A DNA stretch of 64,000 nucleotides from JBCFBK01 sp038562555 (lineage in GTDB: Bacteria; Bacteroidota; Bacteroidia; Bacteroidales; Prolixibacteraceae): NCBI GenBank assembly GCA_038562555.1, contig JBCFBK010000001.1, forward strand, positions 124,001 through 188,000, in the 5' to 3' direction. The notes under the pieces are model-generated. The model was not told where the DNA came from. It did no database searches and worked only from the letters and a program-made list of their open reading frames with translations. Below, piece after piece: positions 54,478 through 62,807 of the stretch (positions are counted from its first letter, which is position 1; the number at the start of each line of letters is the position of its first letter). A program made the translations under genes and the position numbers.

Positions 54478-55071
54478 ATGGGCAGGAAGAGTTTAAAAGA
54501 AATCAGACAAAAGGAAATTCTCAAAGGTTTTTATACCATTGCAAAAAAACAGGGCCTTGAAAATGCATCCATTGCCAAAGTAGCTGATCACCTCCGGGTG
54601 AATCCGAGTTTGATCATGCATTATTTCACTTCCCGTGAGAATATGCTCAATGCTTTGGTTGACTATATCCTGGAAAGTTACTCCGGCATATATAAAGTGA
54701 ATGACGGAAAGATCGACACAAAGCAAAAACTGCTGAAGTTAATCGATAACCTGTTTTCCAGAAAATGGAACAAGCTGTTTGATGACGGAGTCTTTTACAG
54801 TTGTTATGCTTTAACTTACAGGAATAAGAATTTTCGTTCAGGTTATAAAAAGATGCATGAGGCCCTGCATGAGATGCTTCTTAACTCATTGCGACAGGCA
54901 GCGGCCAATCATGTTATTCCGGATGAGAATATTGAAGAAAAAGTAACTGTTATATTTTCCATTATTGACGGGGCTTATTATTTCCTGGGTATGGTGAGCG
55001 ATAAAAAGGAAATCGAGGCAAAGGAAAATCTATACAAGAAATATGTTCTTGAATTGCTGGGGTTGAAGTAA
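54478..55071 (+). CDS. TetR family transcriptional regulator
   Basis: 197 residues. The N-terminal helix-turn-helix (KKQGLENASIAKVADHLRVNPSLIMHYFTSRENML, about 22-55) is the TetR_N domain. The C-terminal about 140 residues are the ligand-binding and dimer part. Divergent from susC across a 284-bp gap that holds a perfect palindrome, so it most likely represses susC-susD-phosphodiesterase, its own gene, or both. The effector is unknown. Confidence 0.88.
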   Translation: MGRKSLKEIRQKEILKGFYTIAKKQGLENASIAKVADHLRVNPSLIMHYFTSRENMLNALVDYILESYSGIYKVNDGKIDTKQKLLKLIDNLFSRKWNKLFDDGVFYSCYALTYRNKNFRSGYKKMHEALHEMLLNSLRQAAANHVIPDENIEEKVTVIFSIIDGAYYFLGMVSDKKEIEAKENLYKKYVLELLGLK

Positions 55072-55080
55072 ATTTTTCCC

Positions 55081-55323
55081 TTATGATTTGGTTACTTTAT
55101 AAATGGCGAATAATGCAATGCCCATCCATACGAAATTGACGATTAAATTCGGCATATCATCAAGAGCAATTGCATTTATTACCAAACAAACACCTCCCAT
55201 GGCATTTAATGCATGAAATGGTTTTTGTTCAGGTGATAATCGTTTCATGATCAGTAATCCGTAAGCCAGGATATAAAAGAAAGCCCCAAACCAGCCAATT
55301 AACTCATAGGTGCATGTTTTCAT
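55081..55323 (-). CDS. CBU_0592-like small membrane protein
   Basis: 80 or 81 residues. Three hydrophobic spans (LIGWFGAFFYILAYGLLIM, GGVCLVINAIALDDMP and LIVNFVWMGIALFAIYKV) match the small CBU_0592-type family, a bundle related to SWEET-like or PQ-loop half-proteins. Function not known. It is convergent with the TetR-type gene, 9 bp apart, and stands alone. Confidence 0.6.
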   Translation of the reverse strand: MKTCTYELIGWFGAFFYILAYGLLIMKRLSPEQKPFHALNAMGGVCLVINAIALDDMPNLIVNFVWMGIALFAIYKVTKS

Positions 55324-55326
55324 CAT

Positions 55327-55648
55327 CTTTATTGCGTTACTGGAACAATCAATTGCACCGAAATGGACACCGGTGAATTACTCGATCTTAAACTTACCGA
55401 TTTTGTTAACCCGGAGAACAGTCTTTGTACCATTTTCTGCCTGTGAAGCTATTAATTTTTTTGTGTCTTATCATCATTTAAGCAAATCTACATTTTTGTA
55501 ATTCCCTCTTTAAAAACCTACGGAAAGGTAGGAATCAGTCGGTGCTAAAATCTGTATATTAATCTGATTTTTAGTTTATTATAATACAAGGCACAATCTT
55601 TGATTTGCTGAAATCATTAAAATTTTAACATTTAGAATTACAAAAAAA
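55327..55648. other. Intergenic region between small membrane protein and alginate-type porin
   Basis: 322 bases with no convincing gene. On the minus strand 55378-55467 an open stretch without start encodes KLIASQAENGTKTVLRV-like residues ending at a stop, which reads like the tail of a decayed protein. A short hairpin (CCTAC/GTAGG) lies near 55518-55533 and a near-palindrome (CTAAAATC...GATTTTTAG) at about 55544-55574, upstream of the mod operon, where an operator could sit. A near-consensus -7 (AATCTTTG) is at 55595-55602. Confidence 0.35.
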
Positions 55649-57022
55649 ATGAGAAAGATTGACGTGCTTACACTCATCTGCTTTTTGTTTTTTTTGACGG
55701 GATTTTCTGAAAGTTCGGCACAGGGCACCATCGATGCGGAAATACGCCCCCGGACGGAATTGAGAAGCGGGTTTAATCAGCCCCTGTCCGACACCTTGAA
55801 ATCGTCGTTTTTTACTATACAGCGTACACGAATTAATTTTAATTACACCAGCGGACTGCTGAACGCCCGCTTAACCTTGCAGGATGCGCGTGTCTTTGGC
55901 GAAACAGATACAAGGCAATTGACAACAGCCACGGCTGGAAATATCAGTATTTACGAAGCCTGGGCCGAAATTTTGCTGGTTTCAGGTACACGTTTCAAGA
56001 TTGGACGGCAGGGTATACAATTCGAAGATGGTCGGTTGTTTAGTCTTTCGCCCTGGAGCAATACCGGCAATGCACATGATCTGATGCAGCTTCAGTACAC
56101 CAGCAAAGATCTTGGTGTTCAGTTGGGTTATGCCCTAAATAATCAGAACACACTGAATGCAGATACATTGTATTACAGCATATCCAAAATGTATAAGCAA
56201 CTGGCCTTTTTGCACCTGACAAAAACGATTGTCCCGGGACTCGACCTGAGTTTGTTGGGTGTGAACGAAGGTTTTCAGCAAAGCAGGGCTGACCTGAATT
56301 TATACCATCGATACACTACCGGAGGAACCCTGCAGCTAAAAAACGAAAAACAACCATTAGGATTTCTGCTCACAGGATATTATCAATTTGGGAAAAGCAC
56401 TCCGAATATTAAACTGAATGCCTGGTTACTGGCATTGAAAGCAACTTATACCTTTACCTGTAAAATAAACGGATTGGCCGGAATTGATTATTATTCCGGT
56501 TCAAAAAACAGCCTGCCGGCCACCAAAACGAATACATTCAACAAATTACCCTATGGCGTGAACCATTCTTTCAATGGTTATCTGGAATACTGGGCAACTC
56601 TGCCCAAAGGTGGTTTGGTGAACTACTTGGGTGGGGTGAGTCTGAAAATAAACAGGAAATTGAGTTCAGATATCACGTATTACGGTTTTATACTTGCAAA
56701 GGAGATGAACGTTTCGGTTAAGCGAGAACAAAGCCAAATTTATTTGAGCTTTATCGGGCAGGAAAAACATTTATTGGAAATGGAGGCAGAGAACAATCAT
56801 GTCCCTAAAAATATTGGTTCTGAAGTGGATTTCGTACTGAACTATAAGCTTTCGTCCGTTACAGCCGTCCAGGCAGCCTGGTGTTGCTATTTTGCCAACA
56901 ACGGCACCAATCTCCTGAAATACAAAAAAGCAACAGTCAATACCCGGTTTCCACAATACGCTTACCTGATGCTGACTGTCAGACCGCAGTTCTGTAAAAC
57001 ATCATCACCTGAAATAAATTAA
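55649..57022 (+). CDS. Alginate-export-type outer-membrane porin
   Basis: 457 residues with signal peptide (LTLICFLFFLTGFSESSAQ). The mature barrel begins IDAEIRPRTELRSGF, with FTIQRTRINFNY and GLLNARLTLQDARVFGE, the pattern of Alginate_exp-domain porins. In Bacteroidota such porins often serve small solutes or anions rather than alginate. It precedes modA by 11 bp, so it may admit molybdate through the outer membrane. No alginate synthesis or lyase genes are near. Confidence 0.82.
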   Translation: MRKIDVLTLICFLFFLTGFSESSAQGTIDAEIRPRTELRSGFNQPLSDTLKSSFFTIQRTRINFNYTSGLLNARLTLQDARVFGETDTRQLTTATAGNISIYEAWAEILLVSGTRFKIGRQGIQFEDGRLFSLSPWSNTGNAHDLMQLQYTSKDLGVQLGYALNNQNTLNADTLYYSISKMYKQLAFLHLTKTIVPGLDLSLLGVNEGFQQSRADLNLYHRYTTGGTLQLKNEKQPLGFLLTGYYQFGKSTPNIKLNAWLLALKATYTFTCKINGLAGIDYYSGSKNSLPATKTNTFNKLPYGVNHSFNGYLEYWATLPKGGLVNYLGGVSLKINRKLSSDITYYGFILAKEMNVSVKREQSQIYLSFIGQEKHLLEMEAENNHVPKNIGSEVDFVLNYKLSSVTAVQAAWCCYFANNGTNLLKYKKATVNTRFPQYAYLMLTVRPQFCKTSSPEIN

Positions 57023-57033
57023 AATTGCCTGCT

Positions 57034-57783
57034 ATGAAGAAATTTCTCATGCTGATCTTTCTGACTTTCACGATGACCGCAATAAGAGCTCAACCGGTCA
57101 GGGTTGCTGTGGCAGCGAACCTCCGGTATGTTTTTGAAGAGATCAGAAAGGCTTATGTAATGCAGTATCCGCTGGCGGATATTTCCGCAAATTTCGGATC
57201 CTCAGGAATGTTGGTCCAGCAGATCATGAACGGGGCAGGGTATGACCTGTTTATGGCGGCCGACGACCTGTTTCCGGTTATGCTGAAAGAACAGGGATTC
57301 GCCTCGGGCGAGGTGCAGGTTTATGCTGAAGGAAAACTGGTGCTTTGGAGTAATACCCTGGATGTTGCAAAAGGTCTGAAAATACTGACCGGCAACCGGG
57401 TGAGACGGATTGCCGTTGCTAAACCGGATTTGGCGCCTTATGGAGACCGTGCCCTGGAATGTCTGAAAAATGCCGGACTTTATGATCAGCTGAAAGAAAA
57501 AATCATCTACGCCGATAATATTTCGCAAACCGCGCAGTTTGCACAGACCGGGAATGCTGAAGCGGCTTTTCTGGCCATGTCGCTGACACTGAGCCCGGGC
57601 ATGAGAGGCTCGGTTTACACAATCCCCCCTGAAATGTATAAACCTGTAAAACAGGCGATGGTACTGGTCGGACAGGGGAGTGACTGTCCGGATGCGGTCA
57701 GGCTGATGCAGTTTATTCTTAGCGATCGTTGCAAGCTGCTTTTTGAAAAATACGGCTATGCAGTTTCTCCATCTGAACCTTGA
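57034..57783 (+). CDS. modA: Molybdate ABC transporter substrate-binding protein
   Basis: About 249 residues from ATG 57034 (MKKFLMLIFLTF), an exported signal. ModA core: VRVAVAANLRYVFEEI, ISANFGSSGMLVQQI, GYDLFMAADDLFP and RIAVAKPDLAPYG. Binds molybdate (or tungstate) in the periplasm. In this strain it feeds the nitrogenase cofactor, whose genes converge on the operon. Confidence 0.93.
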   Translation: MKKFLMLIFLTFTMTAIRAQPVRVAVAANLRYVFEEIRKAYVMQYPLADISANFGSSGMLVQQIMNGAGYDLFMAADDLFPVMLKEQGFASGEVQVYAEGKLVLWSNTLDVAKGLKILTGNRVRRIAVAKPDLAPYGDRALECLKNAGLYDQLKEKIIYADNISQTAQFAQTGNAEAAFLAMSLTLSPGMRGSVYTIPPEMYKPVKQAMVLVGQGSDCPDAVRLMQFILSDRCKLLFEKYGYAVSPSEP

Positions 57784-57830
57784 TGAACAGCTAATTCATG
57801 TTACCCCGGACGGAAGAAAACAATCATAAT

Positions 57831-58511
57831 ATGGACATTCAATTCATTGAAACATTGATTCTCACCTTTAAACTGGCTTTCTGCACGACGGCCATTTTGA
57901 TCCTGTTGGGCTTACCTGTTGCTTATTGGCTCACGTATAGCCGGACGAAAATAAAACCGGTGATCGAAGCGCTGGTCAGTATGCCCATGGTTTTGCCGCC
58001 CTCGGTTATCGGCTATTATATGCTGACGGTTTACAGTCCGCGGAACTGGTTCGGCACATGGCTTTCTAATGTTTTCGATGTGCGGTTAGCCTTTACTTTC
58101 AATGGCGTGCTGATTGCCTCGGTTATTTTTAGTCTGCCGTTTATGGTGCAACCGCTTCATAACGGGTTACGAAGCCTTCCGGTCAGCCTGCGGGAAGCTT
58201 CCTTTACACTCGGCAAGTCAAAAATCACAACTTTTTTTAAGGTTTTGCTTCCCAATATCAGATCGTCGGTTATTACAGCGATTGCGCTGACCTTTGCGCA
58301 TACGATAGGTGAATTTGGAGTTGTACTGATGGTGGGCGGAAATATGCCCGGGGAGACCCGTGTCGCGTCTATTGCGATTTATGATGAGGTTCAGGCGCTC
58401 AATTTTGACGCTGCCAACCGCTATGCCGTGATCCTCTTTATCGTTTCGCTGATCCTGCTGACAACGATTTACAGTGTAAATAAAACGAATGAACCATGGG
58501 AGATACGGTGA
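57831..58511 (+). CDS. modB: Molybdate ABC transporter permease
   Basis: About 226 residues from ATG 57831 (MDIQFIETLILTFK); the upstream ATG 57798 adds a polar stretch. Five or six hydrophobic spans and the coupling loop REASFTLGKSKITTFFKVLLPNI are typical of ModB. It overlaps modC by 16 nt. Confidence 0.93.
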   Translation: MDIQFIETLILTFKLAFCTTAILILLGLPVAYWLTYSRTKIKPVIEALVSMPMVLPPSVIGYYMLTVYSPRNWFGTWLSNVFDVRLAFTFNGVLIASVIFSLPFMVQPLHNGLRSLPVSLREASFTLGKSKITTFFKVLLPNIRSSVITAIALTFAHTIGEFGVVLMVGGNMPGETRVASIAIYDEVQALNFDAANRYAVILFIVSLILLTTIYSVNKTNEPWEIR

Positions 58512-59383
58512 TCCATATCGATATTCATAAGCAGATGCATACGGCGGATGGTGAAATAAACCTTTCTGTAAAAACCGATATCCCGTTAGGTGAACTGGTG
58601 GCTTTGTTCGGCCCGTCGGGTGCGGGAAAAACGACTTTACTGCGTATTCTTTCGGGTCTGACTGTTCCGGACCAGGGAAAGATTGAATGCGGAGGACGTG
58701 TGTGGTTCGATTCCGGGCAAAAGATCAATGTGCCGCCGCAGCAACGGAACATTGGGTACATGTTTCAGGATTATGCTTTGTTTCCCAATATGACGGTATT
58801 GGAAAATATACTTTTTGCACAGCGCGCGAAGGATGTAAGAGCAGCGGATGATCTGCTTTCTGTCTTTGGTTTAAATGAATTCAGGATGCGGAAGCCGGGA
58901 AAACTTTCGGGCGGACAAAAACAACGGGTGGCCCTGGCTCGTGCCCTGGCCTGCGAACCGCAGCTCCTGTTACTGGATGAACCCCTTTCGTCGGTTGACG
59001 CCCAAATGAGAATGGCCCTTCAGGATGAGATCAGTCGTGTACACCGACATCTGGGAACTACGATACTGATGGTCAGTCACGACCTGAATGAGGTGTTCCG
59101 ACTGGCTTCGCTGGTCATTCAAATTAAAAACGGAATTATTAAAAAGAGCGGTGCGCCTGAATTGGTCTTTTCCGATGGCCAGGTGGGTGGAAAAGTACAG
59201 ATCACCGGGCGGATTGTCCGGATTGACGGACAGGAACCCGCTAATATCGTAACGATAACTTCAGCTAATAATCAGATTATTGAAGTGGTCGCGTCCGATC
59301 GTGATCTTGACGCCCTGAATTTAGGCGATCAGGTCATGGTTTTTACAAAGGCTTTCAATCCGGTCATCAGTAAATTATGCTGA
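58496..59383 (+). CDS. modC: Molybdate ABC transporter ATP-binding protein
   Basis: 295 residues. Walker A is FGPSGAGKTTLLR, the signature is LSGGQKQRVALARAL and Walker B is LLLLDEPLSSVD. After the ATPase domain comes a short TOBE/Mop-like tail (about 222-290, TGRIVRIDGQEPANIV), which may bind oxyanion and inhibit transport when molybdate is high. Energises ModAB. Its stop is only 5 bp from the stop of the leftward NifX-like gene. Confidence 0.94.
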   Translation: MGDTVIHIDIHKQMHTADGEINLSVKTDIPLGELVALFGPSGAGKTTLLRILSGLTVPDQGKIECGGRVWFDSGQKINVPPQQRNIGYMFQDYALFPNMTVLENILFAQRAKDVRAADDLLSVFGLNEFRMRKPGKLSGGQKQRVALARALACEPQLLLLDEPLSSVDAQMRMALQDEISRVHRHLGTTILMVSHDLNEVFRLASLVIQIKNGIIKKSGAPELVFSDGQVGGKVQITGRIVRIDGQEPANIVTITSANNQIIEVVASDRDLDALNLGDQVMVFTKAFNPVISKLC

Positions 59384-59388
59384 AGCCT

Positions 59389-59787
59389 TTAGCAAAGCGA
59401 AGCACACGATCCGCAAAATGAAGGATCGCAGTTTTCAGCAGCTGATTTCAATGCGTCGGCAAAGGTGTAAACGGACAAAGCACCTTCCTTGAGAGACGCC
59501 ATATTTTCGTAAATGTCAGTGCCGGAGGCTTTATACGGCATGATGTTCATCGCTCTGAACAACTTCAGCACGACCGGCGAATACGACACACTGATCACTG
59601 TTTTGATGTCACGGTCTTTTAAAAAGTCAGTGAACCCTCCAAAATAGTTTTCCTTTTCAATATTGATCGTTTCCAGCGTATTACTGTCGGTATCATAGAT
59701 GCCCAGCAAGGGGGTCTGATTGAAACCGAGTGCGATGATTTCATTTGTCGCACCGGTGCTTTCCATAATGGGTATACCAATCTTCAT
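59389..59787 (-). CDS. NifX-like iron-molybdenum cofactor binding protein with Cys-rich tail
   Basis: About 132 residues from ATG 59787 (MKIGIPIMESTG). The NifX/NifB-C fold (Nitro_FeMo-Co) binds cofactor precursors during FeMo-co assembly. Visible features are the IGIPIMES start, LGFNQTPLLGIYD and a long helix near residues 80-100. The C-terminus NCDPSFCGSCASLC carries four Cys, reminiscent of a metal site and not general in NifX. Begins 8 bp after nifV, probably same transcript. Confidence 0.8.
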   Translation of the reverse strand: MKIGIPIMESTGATNEIIALGFNQTPLLGIYDTDSNTLETINIEKENYFGGFTDFLKDRDIKTVISVSYSPVVLKLFRAMNIMPYKASGTDIYENMASLKEGALSVYTFADALKSAAENCDPSFCGSCASLC

Positions 59788-59794
59788 ATGTTTT

Positions 59795-60946
59795 TTAAAT
59801 TTCCGATGTTGAACATTTAGAAGAAAGCAGCCTCCTGGCAAGGTCCAGGACTTCTTGTTCATGTAATCCTTTTTTTCCTTTACACGCTATTTGCCTGATC
59901 TCACCAAGAAGCTGCATTAAGCTCTTCTCCTCATAATGAATATTTTGCTGTTCGAGCAAATCTCTTAAGGCGCTTCTTCCCGAGTGTTTTCCGAAAACAA
60001 AGCCCTGTTCTTTCAATCCGATCTGACGGGCGGCGATGAGTTGATAACTGTTGCGGTCGTTCATCAAAAAGCGTGTATGAATTCCCGACTCATGGCTCAA
60101 TGCTTTGCCTCCGGTTACCGGTTTGCCGGCAGGGATCGGCCTTCCCGACGCCTTACTGACCAGCGCAGAGAGAGGCCCCAGCGTGGATGTGTCATATCCG
60201 TGATCACATTGGTAGCTGACCTCAAGGGCCATGATCAGTTCTTCCAGCGCAGCATTCCCGGCGCGCTCGCCCAGACCATTTACCGTGAGGCTGGCCGATG
60301 TTGCTCCCGACGACAAAGCCGTCAGCGTATTGGCATTTGCCAGTCCCAGATCATTGTGACCATGAAATTCAATTTCAATTCCGGTAGCCAGATCAGCTAT
60401 ATTTTTGATAAGCCCGGATACGGAGCCAGGATTTGAAAATCCTACGGTATCGGCGATCCGGACACGCTTTGCCCCGCAATAAGCAGCCTGCCGGACCAGA
60501 TCGGCCAGAAAAGACTCGTCTGCCCGGGTGGCATCCTGCGCCCCCACCGCGACAAAGCAAAAATATCCGGAAGCAAAGCTGACCAGCTCCTTCATGGTCT
60601 GCAATACCCACCTGCGGTCTTTCATCATGGCCATCTGGTGAATATCGGAAGCGGGGAAGGAGATGTTGATCCGGTCGGTGCCGCATTTGATCGCCGCATC
60701 GATATCTTTTTTTACAGCGCGGCACCAGGCCAGCGTTTTGAACCGGAAACCAGCCCCCGCAATAGCCCTGATGTCTTCAATTTCCTCATGGCCCATCGCC
60801 GGGATACCCACTTCCAGTTCCGGTATTCCCGTTTCTTCGAGCAAGATGGCAATGCGGAGCTTTTCGTCCCGGGTAAACGACACTCCCGGAGCTTGTTCTC
60901 CGTCGCGCAGTGTCGTGTCGATCAGGTATGGGCGGCCGGTGATCAT
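59795..60946 (-). CDS. nifV: Homocitrate synthase
   Basis: 383 residues. Condenses acetyl-CoA and 2-oxoglutarate to homocitrate, the organic ligand of FeMo-cofactor. TIM-barrel start LIDTTLRDGEQAPGV (metal-binding Asp), DTVGFSNPG and EFHGHNDLGLANAN (metal His) match the LeuA-like family; context in the nif cluster selects NifV over isopropylmalate synthase. Length fits NifV (no long regulatory domain). Confidence 0.93.
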   Translation of the reverse strand: MITGRPYLIDTTLRDGEQAPGVSFTRDEKLRIAILLEETGIPELEVGIPAMGHEEIEDIRAIAGAGFRFKTLAWCRAVKKDIDAAIKCGTDRINISFPASDIHQMAMMKDRRWVLQTMKELVSFASGYFCFVAVGAQDATRADESFLADLVRQAAYCGAKRVRIADTVGFSNPGSVSGLIKNIADLATGIEIEFHGHNDLGLANANTLTALSSGATSASLTVNGLGERAGNAALEELIMALEVSYQCDHGYDTSTLGPLSALVSKASGRPIPAGKPVTGGKALSHESGIHTRFLMNDRNSYQLIAARQIGLKEQGFVFGKHSGRSALRDLLEQQNIHYEEKSLMQLLGEIRQIACKGKKGLHEQEVLDLARRLLSSKCSTSEI

Positions 60947-60958
60947 GGCTCTCAGGAT

Positions 60959-61267
60959 TTATTCGGCAATCAGGTACTGCGAGGCAACCCCTCCCGATTC
61001 CATACAATCGAGAATTTCGTCCATCTGATCTTCGGTAGTGATACCCCCGTACCAGAGGTTTTGCGGATGAACCACCACAACCGGTCCCTGAGCACAAACA
61101 TTCAGGCATCCGGTGGCCGAAACAACAACGTCAAGACCTCGGTCGGCCGCGTTTTCAGTGAAATACTGGATCATCGACTGAGCGCCTTTCCGGTTGCATG
61201 CACCTTGTGCATCACCGGCAATACGGTATGAATTACATACCAGAATGTGAAAAGCTGGTTTTTTCAT
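60959..61267 (-). CDS. Thioredoxin-like 2Fe-2S ferredoxin
   Basis: 102 residues. Four Cys at 11, 24, 54 and 58, with 12 and 3 residues between pairs, match the thioredoxin-fold [2Fe-2S] ferredoxin family found in nif clusters. Probably carries electrons to nitrogenase or a maturation enzyme such as NifB. It is 12 bp before nifV in the transcript and is separated from nifB by a repeat-rich gap. Confidence 0.88.
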   Translation of the reverse strand: MKKPAFHILVCNSYRIAGDAQGACNRKGAQSMIQYFTENAADRGLDVVVSATGCLNVCAQGPVVVVHPQNLWYGGITTEDQMDEILDCMESGGVASQYLIAE

Positions 61268-61273
61268 TATTTT

Positions 61274-61315
61274 GAGCTGTTAGCTACTAGCTTTGAGCTA
61301 TTAGCGGTTAGTAAA
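61274..61315. repeat. Heptad repeat array (TAGCTGT type), six units
   Basis: Six perfect-phase 7-base units (GAGCTGT, TAGCTAC, TAGCTTT and relatives) begin 7 bases upstream of the ferredoxin start. Three more of the same family lie at 61328-61348. Confidence 0.7.
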
Positions 61316-61327
61316 AAACTTGTTTGT

Positions 61328-61348
61328 TAGCCTTTAGCTGTTAGTAAA
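61328..61348. repeat. Heptad repeat array (TAGCTGT type), three units
   Basis: Three units (TAGCCTT, TAGCTGT, TAGTAAA) after a 12-base interruption of the previous array. Confidence 0.55.
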
Positions 61349-61354
61349 AACGTT

Positions 61355-61412
61355 GAACTTTAAACTTTGAATTTGCAGCCTGCAATAAAACAGTCGTAAG
61401 TTGTAAGTCGCA
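61355..61412. repeat. Two more heptad families (GAACTTT and AGTCGTA types)
   Basis: Units GAACTTT and AAACTTT (61355-61368, then GAATTTG) and units AGTCGTA, AGTTGTA and AGTCGCA (61392-61412), each in exact 7-base phase. Confidence 0.5.
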
Positions 61413-61465
61413 AGAAAGGAGACTAACTAAAAGAAATATTCAAATGACCTTGAAGCCTTATTACC

Positions 61466-61514
61466 CTGCAACCTGCAACCCTTTCCCGGTCTTCCTTCTC
61501 CGTTCTTCGGTCTC
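61466..61514. repeat. CTGCAAC pair and CGGTCTT-type heptad array
   Basis: CTGCAAC twice (61466-61479) and then four pyrimidine-rich units (CGGTCTT, CCTTCTC, CGTTCTT, CGGTCTC; 61487-61514) reaching to 6 bp from the nifB stop. With the three entries before it, most of the 253-base gap is repeat. Confidence 0.5.
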
Positions 61515-61520
61515 CTTTTA

Positions 61521-62792
61521 TTACGCGCATCCCTGGGCATTGCCGCGACACTCGCTGCCACACTTAAACTGATCGGCTTTTTTGATCGTTTTCAGCATTT
61601 TGCCGTTGTAAACAGCATCCAGTCCGTCATCGATCAGTCCGGTCATCTGAATCACCCGGATCCCGGAATTCTGCAGGATCTTAAGCGGGGCCGGACCAGC
61701 GCCGCCAACCAGAACTGCCCGGCAATCTTTCAGTACTGAGGCCATTTCGAGCCACCTGAAATCACCATTTCCTGCTTCGGGCGTTTTCCGCTCTTCAACA
61801 AAATGGTAACCTTTGGGCGACTGTCTGAAAATGTACAGTGATGTCGCTTCTCCCAAATGCATGTTGACCAGCAGTCCTTCGCGTGTTGCAATCGCCACGC
61901 AGGGCCTGTTCTCGTCGGGATTAAGCGGTTTGGATGCATGTTCCTGAAGCATTCCAAATGCTTCCGTTCGGTCCTGTCCGAGGAGTCCGGCTGCATCGGC
62001 CCGGCAGCGGGCGCAATGATTCATCACCGGAATTTGTTCCTTAACCAGCGTTTTAATCCTGAAAATAAGCTGTTTCGAAGGTTCTTCCATTTGCTCAAAG
62101 GCTGTGTCTTTATTGGGTATGACAGGAATGCAGTTCATGATATCGGCTCCCAGTTGTGCTGTGACCCGGGCTATTTCCGGAATATGATGATCGTTAATGC
62201 CCGGCAGGATGATCGAATTGATTTTTACCGTTATTCCCTTTTCCTTTAAAAGCGGGATACATTCCAGTTGCTGTTCGAGCAGCACCCTGGCGCCTTCCTT
62301 TCCCCGGTATACCTTTGGACCAGGCCGTACCCAGGAATAAACGGGGGTGGAAACTTCGGGATCGACCGCGTTCATGGTCAGCGTTACATGTGAAACGCCT
62401 GATTCGCTGAGCCGGTTGATGTATGGTTTCAGGTTAAGTCCGTTGGTGGAAAGGCAGAATATTTTATCGGGATATTTTTCACGGATGAGGCGGATGGTTT
62501 CCATGGTTTCCATCGGGTTGGCAAAGGGGTCACCGGGACCTGCAATCCCGATCACCGAAATATTTTCGATCAGATCGCTGAGGGCCGATAAGTAGGAAAC
62601 AGCCTGCATCGGACTGAGCACGGATGAAGTAACACCCGGCCGGCTTTCGTTGACACAATCGTATTTCCGGTTGCAATAATTACACTGGATATTGCATTTG
62701 GGAGCGACGGGAAGGTGGATCCTGGCATGGGTATGCCTGGCCTCCTGATCGAAACACGGATGTTTTGGGGGTATTGCTGTGGTGCTCATCAT
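61521..62792 (-). CDS. nifB: Nitrogenase cofactor biosynthesis protein NifB
   Basis: 423 residues. Radical SAM enzyme that makes the carbide-containing NifB-co (8Fe core) from two [4Fe-4S] clusters. SAM-cluster Cys are C33, C37 and C40 in CNIQCNYCN, with the NifB-specific RKYDCVNESRPGV nearby and the His in GPGDPFANP context. The C-terminal about 120 residues form a NifX-like domain (VAIATREGLLVNMHLGEA). The extreme C-terminus has three Cys (CGSECRGNAQGC). Next to nifN, which accepts the product. Confidence 0.95.
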   Translation of the reverse strand: MMSTTAIPPKHPCFDQEARHTHARIHLPVAPKCNIQCNYCNRKYDCVNESRPGVTSSVLSPMQAVSYLSALSDLIENISVIGIAGPGDPFANPMETMETIRLIREKYPDKIFCLSTNGLNLKPYINRLSESGVSHVTLTMNAVDPEVSTPVYSWVRPGPKVYRGKEGARVLLEQQLECIPLLKEKGITVKINSIILPGINDHHIPEIARVTAQLGADIMNCIPVIPNKDTAFEQMEEPSKQLIFRIKTLVKEQIPVMNHCARCRADAAGLLGQDRTEAFGMLQEHASKPLNPDENRPCVAIATREGLLVNMHLGEATSLYIFRQSPKGYHFVEERKTPEAGNGDFRWLEMASVLKDCRAVLVGGAGPAPLKILQNSGIRVIQMTGLIDDGLDAVYNGKMLKTIKKADQFKCGSECRGNAQGCA

Positions 62793-62807
62793 CGTTGCTT
62801 TTTATCG

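Noticed and set aside
55378..55467. Small minus-strand gene in the gap before the mod operon
   Set aside because: The protein-like stretch has no start codon and is stopped upstream; noted only as a possible gene remnant.
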